A stretch of 30,299 bases of DNA from JBFGJY01 sp041576975. Its GTDB lineage: Bacteria; Pseudomonadota; Gammaproteobacteria; UBA4575. Position 1 is the stretch's first letter. Each line of letters starts with the position of its first letter. Shown here in pieces: positions 24,719 through 30,299 of the stretch. The stretch lies in NCBI GenBank assembly GCA_041576975.1, contig JBFGJY010000031.1, positions 1 through 30,299 of the forward strand, written 5' to 3'. Below the pieces are notes generated by a model. The model did no database searches, had not been told where the DNA came from, and saw nothing but the letters and a program-made list of their open reading frames with translations. The position numbers and the translations under genes are program-made.

Positions 24719-25531
24719 ATGGCAGTAAAAAAGTCAACTAGAAAGAAAAAAGCCACGCCTAAAAAGAAAGCTGTGGCCAAAAAGAAAGCTACAACTAAGA
24801 AAAAAGTAGCTACTAGAAAGAAGGTTGCAGTTAAGAAAAAAGCTGCTGTCAAAAAGCGTGTGGCTACGAAAAAGAAAGCTGCGCCAAAGAAAAAAGCTGC
24901 TGTCAAAAAGCGTGTGGCTACGAAAAAGAAAGCTGCGACAAAGAAAAAAGCTGCTGTCAAAAAGCGTGTGGCTACGAAAAAGAAAGCTGCGCCAAAGAAA
25001 AAAGCTGCCGAAAAAAAACCAACCAAAGCAGAGATCAAAGAAGAAAAAGTCCGACTTGCCAAAGAGGAAAAAAAGAAAAAACGTATTGAGCTGCTAAATA
25101 AACGATCTTCAATTGATTTGCCTGTCGATGGCATCACACCTTACACCATGCATCGTGGCGAAAGTTACATGAGTCCAAATCAGATGGAGCATTTTCGTAA
25201 TATTCTGTTACGCTGGAAACAAGACCTTCTGGATGAGGTTGACCGAACAGTTGATCACATGAAAAAGGACGCAAGTAATTTTGCTGATCCCGCAGACCGA
25301 GCTACGCAAGAAGAAGAATTTAGTCTTGAATTACGCACACGTGATCGTGAAAGCAAATTAGTGCGAAAAATAAATCAAACCTTGGCGGCAATCGATGCTG
25401 ATGAATATGGTTATTGTGAATCGTGCGGAATAGAAATTGGAATTAAGAGATTAGAAGCTCGTCCCACAGCAACACTATGTATCGATTGTAAGACTCTACA
25501 AGAAATTAAAGAAAAACAAATCTTTACGTAA
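24719..25531 (+). CDS. dksA: DksA-family transcription factor with a histone-H1-like Lys/Ala-rich N-terminal tail
   Basis: 270 residues; E. coli DksA has 151. The C-terminal 120 residues are a complete DksA: YMSPNQMEHFRNILLRWK, the coiled-coil tip D190-P-A-D193-R-A195 that enters the RNA polymerase secondary channel, and a four-Cys zinc finger C233-x2-C236 and C254-x2-C257. All tip residues needed for ppGpp synergy are present. Residues 1-100 are almost only Lys, Ala, Thr, Val and Arg, with three copies of an 18-residue unit AAVKKRVATKKKAA(P/T)KKK at 42-95; residues 100-128 are a charged helix linker. The tail resembles bacterial H1-like proteins such as AlgP and may bind DNA or RNA (inference). 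It precedes gluQ, the standard order. The Shine-Dalgarno is weak. Confidence 0.93.
   Translation: MAVKKSTRKKKATPKKKAVAKKKATTKKKVATRKKVAVKKKAAVKKRVATKKKAAPKKKAAVKKRVATKKKAATKKKAAVKKRVATKKKAAPKKKAAEKKPTKAEIKEEKVRLAKEEKKKKRIELLNKRSSIDLPVDGITPYTMHRGESYMSPNQMEHFRNILLRWKQDLLDEVDRTVDHMKKDASNFADPADRATQEEEFSLELRTRDRESKLVRKINQTLAAIDADEYGYCESCGIEIGIKRLEARPTATLCIDCKTLQEIKEKQIFT
24842..25003 (+). repeat. Three tandem 54-bp repeats inside dksA
   Basis: Copies begin at 24842, 24896 and 24950, and the fourth unit diverges from 25004 after GCTGCC. The only difference I see among the three is one base turning a Pro codon (CCA) into Thr (ACA) in the middle copy. Each copy encodes 18 residues, so gain or loss keeps the frame. 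The near identity suggests recent expansion and possible length variation between strains. Confidence 0.9.
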
Positions 25532-25572
25532 TAATTTTCGATTATTAAATAAGTCCAATTATAGCTTAAGAC

Positions 25573-26523
25573 ATGGGCGCTCAAGCTGCTAATAAATCCC
25601 ATGTAGCTAATCAAAAAAATCAGCAAATTTATATTGGCCGTTTTGCACCATCACCTACAGGGCCTATGCATTATGGATCTTTGTTAGCAGCTATCGCAAG
25701 CTATCTTCAAGCAAAACAAAATAGTGGCCAATGGTTAGTTCGAATCGAAGATATCGATCCTCCACGTGAGGTTGAAGGTGCTGCGGATGACATACTCCGC
25801 ACCCTAGAACTTTATCAGTTCGAATGGGACCATGCTCCTTTTTATCAATCGACACGCTACGATGTATACCGTGAGTGGATTAGCATCCTTAAAGAAAAAG
25901 CACTGGTTTATACTTGTTCATGCTCACGTAAACAGATCGAAGAAAAAGCACAAGAAAGTATTTTAGGAAGACGTTACCCCGGGAGCTGTCGCACTAAACG
26001 TCTTAATTTGTACAATACCAACTATAATTTAAGACTGCTCACTCCAAATGAAATAATACGTTTTACTGATGTAGTTTTTGGTGAGCAAGCCCAAAACCTT
26101 CACCGTGATATTGGGGATTTTATTATCTACCGCAAGCACGACTTACCAACCTATGCGCTTGCTGTGACAATTGATGATGCATATCAGGAAATTACAGAAG
26201 TTGTCAGAGGATATGATTTGCTTGCCTTCACGCCATTACAAATTTACTTGTGTAAGATACTTGAATTACCTATTCCTCATTTTCTACATATTCCTATTAT
26301 TTTGGATAAACAAGGATCTAAATTAAGCAAACAATCCGGGGCGAGAGCTTTACCTATAAAGAATTGCTCAGATGTGCTTGTACAAGCTTTAAGAGATTTA
26401 GGTCAAGATATTCCTAATAAACTTGCTGGAGAAAATCTAGATAATATATGGCAGTGGGCAATTGAACATTGGAGTGCAGAAAAAATTCCGAGGTCTCAAT
26501 CTCTATCCTATTATTTAAATTAA
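25573..26523 (+). CDS. gluQ: Glutamyl-Q tRNA(Asp) synthetase
   Basis: A truncated glutamyl-tRNA synthetase paralogue that attaches glutamate to the queuosine base of tRNA-Asp; it lacks the anticodon-binding half. 316 residues. The HIGH-like motif is HYGS (33-36) after GRFAPSPTGP. The zinc site is C115-x-C117, Y135 and C139, and the KMSKS-like motif is KLSKQ (250-254). RIEDIDPPR is also characteristic. It starts 41 bases after dksA, as in E. coli. The start ATG 25573-25575 has no strong Shine-Dalgarno, and the first 17 residues are not conserved in the family, so a slightly later start is possible. Confidence 0.94.
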   Translation: MGAQAANKSHVANQKNQQIYIGRFAPSPTGPMHYGSLLAAIASYLQAKQNSGQWLVRIEDIDPPREVEGAADDILRTLELYQFEWDHAPFYQSTRYDVYREWISILKEKALVYTCSCSRKQIEEKAQESILGRRYPGSCRTKRLNLYNTNYNLRLLTPNEIIRFTDVVFGEQAQNLHRDIGDFIIYRKHDLPTYALAVTIDDAYQEITEVVRGYDLLAFTPLQIYLCKILELPIPHFLHIPIILDKQGSKLSKQSGARALPIKNCSDVLVQALRDLGQDIPNKLAGENLDNIWQWAIEHWSAEKIPRSQSLSYYLN

Positions 26524-26529
26524 TAAAAA

Positions 26530-26553
26530 AACGGCCGTCTTAATACGGCCGTT
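26530..26553. terminator. Bidirectional intrinsic terminator between gluQ and the small membrane protein gene
   Basis: A perfect 9-bp GC-rich stem, AACGGCCGT (26530-26538) and ACGGCCGTT (26545-26553), has a 6-base loop and follows the gluQ stop within 6 bases. On the minus strand it is followed by six Ts, so it is strong for the oxygenase-side genes; on the plus strand the T tract is weaker. A second, AT-rich stem GTAAAAT/ATTTTAC (26554-26560, 26572-26578) lies next to it. Confidence 0.9.
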
Positions 26554-26584
26554 GTAAAATCTTTTGAGGTAATTTTACAGTCGA

Positions 26585-26809
26585 CTACTCACTGTCCCCG
26601 CCATTACCTTTGTACCACTCCCATGGTTCCTCTTTAGCAATTGCAAAAAAGATCCAAAAATTTCCAACCAACATGATCACAAACAACACCGCCGCCCCTA
26701 AAGCCCATAGCGGCTCACGGTAATGCTCATTAAAACCCACAAAATTAATAATAGCGAAGATAGCTATCGTCCAAAGTGCCATTACACCTAAAGCTTGTAG
26801 TGTACGCAT
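26585..26809 (-). CDS. Small two-helix membrane protein of unknown function, 74 residues
   Basis: Unrecognised. Residues about 5-25 and 34-58 are hydrophobic helices (LGVMALWTIAIFAIINFVG and LGAAVLFVIMLVGNFWIFFA) joined by a short polar loop, FNEHYREP. The tail is acidic and Trp-rich (EEPWEWYKGNGGDSE). A strong Shine-Dalgarno TAGGAGG lies 6-7 bases before ATG, so it is very likely translated. It begins 27 bases after the reductase stop, so the two share a transcript that ends at the bidirectional terminator. It could anchor or assemble the membrane hydroxylase system (inference). Confidence 0.75.
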   Translation of the reverse strand: MRTLQALGVMALWTIAIFAIINFVGFNEHYREPLWALGAAVLFVIMLVGNFWIFFAIAKEEPWEWYKGNGGDSE

Positions 26810-26836
26810 ACTCGCCTCCTATAATCTAAATAATGT

Positions 26837-27934
26837 CTAACCTTTATTACGCCCACCGGGCATTGAGCTTGCATCTAAAAACTTATCAAAGAAGATATTA
26901 TCTTTTTTCATACCCTGATCAACCATTACTTCTATTGCGGCATCAATCATTGGTGGTGGTCCACATAAATAGCCTTGTGCATCACTCAGTGATAGTTTAC
27001 CAGTATCAACATAAGCGGACTTCAAATAATCGGTTACCAAGCCTCTTGCGCCATTCCAATCACTATCTTCAGGCTCCATATTTAGCACAGGGACAAATTC
27101 AAATGAGTGATTTTTATTCCATTTAGAGCCTATGTCATCCATTTCGTCTAAACAGTACAAATCTTTTTGTGTACGCGCACCAAATAAAAATAGGCAATCA
27201 CGTTGTGCTTGTTCATTCACTGCCGATTCTAAGATCGCTTTAATCGAACTGACACCACTGCCTCCAGCTATGCAAACCATAGGTGTTTTTTCTGGACGTA
27301 ACCAAAAATGACCAAATGGCCCCGAAACTGTTACTTTTACACCTGTACGATCTTCTGCAAATAACCACTCTGTAAATTCACCACCTGGCACCAAACGTAC
27401 AAAAAAAGTTGCTTCATCTTTGGCTTCATTTTCTGGTGCTTTTGCATAGGAATAAGATCGTGGCGCACTTAACCCCGCTACATTGACTTCTGCATACTGC
27501 CCTGCAACTGCACTACGATCAGGTAGGGCATAATTAGATTTAATTACTATTTCTTTAATATCATGGGTTAAATCTTTGATTCGACTCAGGCTACCTTCAA
27601 ATGAGACAACTTGATGAGCATGAGAGGCATCTTCTAATGCAACTTCTATTTCTACATCGCTTTTTAAACGTGTCTGACAAGCAAGAATCATCCCGTCATT
27701 TAGCTGATCGGGATCTAGCACATAGGAAAAATCAGTTAATGCCTTGATCTTGCCGTTTTTAAGTTTGCACTTACAGTTCGCACAACTGCCTACTCGACAG
27801 TCATGTGGCCAAGGAATTCCAAGTTCTAAAGCCGCATTTAATAAATTATCGCCTGCCTTTACAGTGAATTTGTGTTCACCGGTATTGACATCTGCCTGCC
27901 AGTCTTTTTTACCGCCACCAAATAATCCAAACAT
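26837..27934 (-). CDS. [2Fe-2S]-FAD-NAD(P)H oxidoreductase, electron donor of an oxygenase (XylA-like layout)
   Basis: 365 residues. The N-terminal plant-type ferredoxin domain has C46-x4-C51-x2-C54 and C86. The FAD domain has RSYSYA (159-164). The NAD domain has GGSGVSS (224-230) and CGPPPM (324-329). This order is that of xylene monooxygenase reductase, phenol hydroxylase P5 and methane monooxygenase component C. It should pass electrons from NAD(P)H to an oxygenase, and the XylM-like hydroxylase 1.2 kb upstream on the same strand is the obvious partner. The first residues MFGLFGGGKKDW form a short Gly-rich leader. The Shine-Dalgarno is weak. A GST-like gene precedes it by 69 bases. Confidence 0.9.
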   Translation of the reverse strand: MFGLFGGGKKDWQADVNTGEHKFTVKAGDNLLNAALELGIPWPHDCRVGSCANCKCKLKNGKIKALTDFSYVLDPDQLNDGMILACQTRLKSDVEIEVALEDASHAHQVVSFEGSLSRIKDLTHDIKEIVIKSNYALPDRSAVAGQYAEVNVAGLSAPRSYSYAKAPENEAKDEATFFVRLVPGGEFTEWLFAEDRTGVKVTVSGPFGHFWLRPEKTPMVCIAGGSGVSSIKAILESAVNEQAQRDCLFLFGARTQKDLYCLDEMDDIGSKWNKNHSFEFVPVLNMEPEDSDWNGARGLVTDYLKSAYVDTGKLSLSDAQGYLCGPPPMIDAAIEVMVDQGMKKDNIFFDKFLDASSMPGGRNKG

Positions 27935-28003
27935 AACATTTAATACTTACTGACGTCCTTTCCAGCTCTGAGAACGCTTATACGTGATTTAAAAGAAATT
28001 CTT

Positions 28004-28678
28004 TTAAACGTTAATGGAGATGTCTCTCAGTTTTCCTGACTTGATATCGTCTGCCGTTGGTATACAAGAATAAGGAGTTAGCTTTTCCTTACTTGTAGTA
28101 GGGTGAGCCTTAACTTTATCCCACCAACTATTTACAGTAGAACGTGAGCTAATAATACCGCCTTCGCCACCAGCTTCAATCAAATTGCAATACGCTGCCC
28201 AATGTATATCCGCAAGAGTAAATTCCCCGCAAATGAAATCACCCTTCTTCGGTGGATTTTGTATTTGATTGTCTAGCGCATCAAATAATGACTCTAAACC
28301 AGCTTTGTTGATTTTAATTTCATACTCTTCGCCTGTGTGTTCCACAACGTTAGGTTCAACACACTCTTGGGACAGGATGATCCATTGGTACATAACGGCC
28401 CTTACAACCCCATTTCTTGGAACTAGGGATGGCCCAAAACCCTTGTCGTCTAGGTATGACAATACCGCTCCGGTACCCAGAACTACGAAGTCTATGTCTT
28501 GTAAGACAGGTTCTACTCCAAATGGTGAAATAGATTTAAACTCACTGTCATTAGGGCCAACAATACGGGATTCGACATCCACTCCCTTTTCTCCAGCAGT
28601 TTGTAATGCTTTTGCGGTATTTGGACAAGCTGGATGTCCGCGCAGAATCATTTTTGTTCTTAATTGATCTCCAATCAT
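28004..28678 (-). CDS. Glutathione S-transferase-like protein
   Basis: 224 residues with a two-domain GST layout. The thioredoxin-like N-domain reads MILRGHPACPNTAKALQTA, with GVEPVLQDIDFVVLGTGAVLSYLDD (cis-Pro replaced in context by EPVLQD, then the glutathione-gamma-glutamyl-binding region, where Gly-Thr-Gly replaces the usual Glu-Ser). The all-helical C-domain has the N-capping motif FTLADIHWAAYCNLIE. Residue C19 in HPACPN could be catalytic. A GGGGGAG Shine-Dalgarno lies close to the ATG. GSTs are often found in aromatic-degradation clusters, where they handle epoxide or quinone products. No substrate can be given. A hairpin TTTAAAAG/CTTTTAAA (27988-27995, 28001-28008) overlaps the stop codon. 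Confidence 0.8.
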   Translation of the reverse strand: MIGDQLRTKMILRGHPACPNTAKALQTAGEKGVDVESRIVGPNDSEFKSISPFGVEPVLQDIDFVVLGTGAVLSYLDDKGFGPSLVPRNGVVRAVMYQWIILSQECVEPNVVEHTGEEYEIKINKAGLESLFDALDNQIQNPPKKGDFICGEFTLADIHWAAYCNLIEAGGEGGIISSRSTVNSWWDKVKAHPTTSKEKLTPYSCIPTADDIKSGKLRDISINV

Positions 28679-28779
28679 ATCTCCCCCTAACTGACAATCC
28701 TCACTAGGATAGCTTTAGTAATCATGCTGGAAATGCCTATACAAGCAATTCTCAACATTCCGATTTTAAAAATAAAAAT

Positions 28780-28797
28780 TTAGTGATTAAACACTAA
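28780..28797 (-). terminator. Probable terminator after the ferredoxin gene
   Basis: On the minus strand, 15 bases past the ferredoxin stop, a hairpin with a 6-bp TTAGTG/CACTAA core (outer AT pairs possible after a bulge) and a 6-base loop is followed by TTTTTATTTTT. The stem is weak, so partial read-through into the GST gene is possible. Confidence 0.5.
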
Positions 28798-28812
28798 TTT
28801 AAAACAGTTATT

Positions 28813-28995
28813 CTATTCTTGTATTTGCAACGCGCCAGAAGGACACTTTGCAACAGTTTCACGTATCTCCGCTTCTGGTGCGCCATCCTGATCAATTACA
28901 AACTGACCATCTACAACTTTAAATACATTAGGTGATCCTTTTACGCACTCGCCTGAATGACTACAAGTATTTTCATCCCAGGTTACTTTCATCAC
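28813..28995 (-). CDS. Small ferredoxin with three cluster cysteines ([3Fe-4S] or [4Fe-4S], Fer4_19 type)
   Basis: 60 residues. CSHSGEC (C11 to C17) plus C51 in AKCPSGAL give three cysteines, with His13 where a bacterial ferredoxin would have its second Cys. The layout, including PNVFKVVDGQFVIDQDGA, matches the small ferredoxins that feed cytochromes P450 and other oxygenases. GAGGAG lies 8 bases before the ATG; the first two codons are both ATG, so either may be used. It sits between the hydroxylase and the GST/reductase, separated from each by a terminator-like hairpin, which suggests its own promoter in 28996-29090. Its partner enzyme is not settled by the sequence. Confidence 0.88.
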   Translation of the reverse strand: MMKVTWDENTCSHSGECVKGSPNVFKVVDGQFVIDQDGAPEAEIRETVAKCPSGALQIQE

Positions 28996-29093
28996 AGTAC
29001 TCCTCTTTGATATTTATTTATTAGACTGTTACTTATGTACAGCTAGTTTGCCGCTTTTTTACAATTTTTTATAGGTTTATTTTAAAAATAAAA

Positions 29094-29130
29094 TGCCCTT
29101 ACCATTCTGCGGGTGCAGAGGGTAAGGGCA
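29094..29130 (-). terminator. Strong intrinsic terminator of the hydroxylase gene
   Basis: TGCCCTTACC (29094-29103) pairs perfectly with GGTAAGGGCA (29121-29130); an inner TCTGC/GCAGA stem (29106-29110, 29115-29119) closes on a GGGT loop. On the minus strand the hairpin is followed by TTTTATTTTT. It lies 22 bases past the hydroxylase stop and should isolate that gene from the ferredoxin. Confidence 0.92.
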
Positions 29131-29152
29131 GCACTGTCAATCCCAAGTGGGG

Positions 29153-30295
29153 TTACGCGTAACCCGCTTGTTTGTTTATTTTGGCCGCGACCTTGAGTTC
29201 GCCCTCAGAGGCCATCTCATCATCCCACTTGCCCAGTTGTTTCTTCATGTAGGCATGAAATACCGGTGGAATGAGCGCTAAGGCATACAAGGTAAAGTAA
29301 CCGCGTCCACAGTTGGGGGCCCCAACTTCGTCAAGTTCCCAAAAGTGGGTCTCGCCACGATCGTGATGGTCGGCTTGTCGACCAATCTCGATAAAGAACC
29401 AGCTGGTAAAGGCGGTGCTGTTGTCCCAGCTATGACGGTAGTCGATCGGTTGGCCTTTCTCACGAATCAGACCGTAGTGCTCAAGGTAGTTCAAGGCCTC
29501 AAGCTCAAAGTTGGAGAGCAACCACACGCCGGCTAAACACAGCATGCCGAGCCAGCCGCCTACAAACCAAAATAATAAAATGGTGGGCAAGGCCATGAAG
29601 TAGCCGCGAATCCAGCGGTTTTGCCAAGACAAAAACGGAATGCCGAGACGTTCGAGACGCTGCTTTTCCATCATGAACAGGAATTTGCTTTGACCGAACC
29701 CAGACAACGGATAGTGCTTGAACAGGCTGCGCCCGCGGGGGCTGGTGGCCGGGTCGTCTTGGTGGCCGAGTTCTAAGTGGTGATTGTATACATGGGCATA
29801 GCAGAAGTGGGCCTTGCCACTTAAGGCCATCATCCAACGGGCAATGACAAAACTGAAGCCTTTGGTATGCGCCAGTTCATGTCCGTAAATAATGCCAATC
29901 CCAGCAAAGATGCCGGTGGACATGACCGCACCGAAGAGTTGGGTGCCGGTGATGCCGTCTTGCACAGTTAAACCGAGTAAGGTGGTCTCGCCAATCGGCA
30001 CGCCATTGACGTATTGCCAGATGCGCCACGCCAGCGCAATCTGCAGCACAATAAAAATGGCTAACATGCCGTACATGGTGCCGTTGAGCAGGGGCACGAC
30101 CCCATAGGTGTCGCCTTCGTCATCAAAGCCTGCACCGGGGGTCTGAGCAGTGGTCAGGGTGTCGACAATGATCCCAACGCCAAGTAACACCACGCCGGTC
30201 CACACCCACGGACCGCCCGCTAATACTCCAAATAGGGTTGCGACAATCAGTAACGGCGCTAAATAATATCGCGTGTTGATTAAAAATTTCTTCAT
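29153..30295 (-). CDS. XylM/AlkB-family membrane di-iron hydroxylase (alkyl or alkyl-aromatic side-chain monooxygenase)
   Basis: 380 residues with several membrane helices and the eight-His pattern of the integral-membrane di-iron oxygenases: HELAH (139-143), HVYNHH (168-173), NYLEHYGL (269-276, H273), and ADHHDRGETH (308-317, H310/H311). The sequence around these boxes (AHVYNHHLELG, GQPIDYRHSWDN, THFWELDEVGAPN) and the C-terminal KWDDEMASEGELKVAAKINKQAG resemble xylene monooxygenase XylM more than canonical AlkB. It should hydroxylate a methyl group or terminal carbon; the exact substrate is unknown. The ATG is only 4 bases from the window edge and the upstream codon stays open, so the true start may lie outside. 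GC is about 52-58% in sampled lines, far above its neighbours. It ends at a strong terminator. Confidence 0.88.
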   Translation of the reverse strand: MKKFLINTRYYLAPLLIVATLFGVLAGGPWVWTGVVLLGVGIIVDTLTTAQTPGAGFDDEGDTYGVVPLLNGTMYGMLAIFIVLQIALAWRIWQYVNGVPIGETTLLGLTVQDGITGTQLFGAVMSTGIFAGIGIIYGHELAHTKGFSFVIARWMMALSGKAHFCYAHVYNHHLELGHQDDPATSPRGRSLFKHYPLSGFGQSKFLFMMEKQRLERLGIPFLSWQNRWIRGYFMALPTILLFWFVGGWLGMLCLAGVWLLSNFELEALNYLEHYGLIREKGQPIDYRHSWDNSTAFTSWFFIEIGRQADHHDRGETHFWELDEVGAPNCGRGYFTLYALALIPPVFHAYMKKQLGKWDDEMASEGELKVAAKINKQAGYA

Positions 30296-30299
30296 GTTG

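Noticed and set aside
24842..25003. The regular repeats as a CRISPR array
   Set aside because: The copies are contiguous 54-bp units without unique spacers, and they encode protein in frame.
24825..25097. A second plus-strand frame through the repeats, rich in Arg, Lys and Leu
   Set aside because: It is a repeat-driven shadow that stops inside dksA and shows no domain.
24697..25137. A 146-residue minus-strand reading frame rich in Phe and Ala opposite dksA
   Set aside because: It is the complement of the Lys/Ala repeat tract (AAG/AAA codons read as CTT/TTT) and has no ribosome-binding site of its own. The plus-strand frame has a clear DksA domain.
29153..30295. Naming the hydroxylase a standard alkane 1-monooxygenase (alkB)
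   Set aside because: The His boxes and C-terminus resemble XylM more closely. The substrate cannot be decided from the sequence, so I left the symbol empty.

Overview
The window comes from a low-GC gammaproteobacterium, most likely a hydrocarbon- or organic-acid-using one. The housekeeping block guaB-guaA-tadA with xseA divergent from guaB, plus mltF and dksA-gluQ, is a typical gammaproteobacterial arrangement. I cannot fix the genus. All genes read through without visible frameshifts. I see no tRNA, rRNA, CRISPR array, transposase or phage gene.

Layout. (1) 1-5052, minus strand: a branched-chain-amino-acid-type ABC transporter operon that begins with an AMP-forming acyl-CoA ligase, then the ATPase (LivG type), two permeases (LivH, LivM) and the start of a periplasmic binding protein cut by the window edge. 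(2) 5559-13247, minus strand: a three-gene sensory cassette of a TonB-dependent receptor, a lone periplasmic binding protein of the ABC_sub_bind type, and a 1504-residue kinase. The kinase carries HAMP, HisKA, HATPase, three receiver domains, Hpt, GGDEF and EAL in one chain. (3) 13585-17307, minus strand: a ThDP-dependent acetolactate-synthase-like enzyme followed by two short, divergent citrate-synthase-fold proteins. The two keep different catalytic residues, and the set matches no pathway I recognise. (4) 18132-26523: housekeeping genes mltF, tadA, guaA, guaB, xseA, dksA and gluQ. The dksA gene has an unusual histone-H1-like Lys/Ala-rich tail encoded by exact 54-bp tandem repeats. (5) 26585-30299, minus strand: an oxygenase region with a XylM/AlkB-family membrane di-iron hydroxylase, a small 3-Cys ferredoxin, a GST-like protein, a [2Fe-2S]/FAD/NAD reductase of XylA layout and a 74-residue membrane protein.

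How the genes could work together (inference): the hydroxylase and reductase would activate an alkyl or alkyl-aromatic substrate. The ligase-transporter operon would import a carboxylic acid and convert it to a CoA thioester. The TonB/binding-protein/kinase cassette would sense a ligand at the cell surface and change c-di-GMP. The ThDP and citrate-synthase-like genes are the best candidate for an undescribed pathway, and the sensory cassette is the best candidate for an undescribed signalling arrangement.
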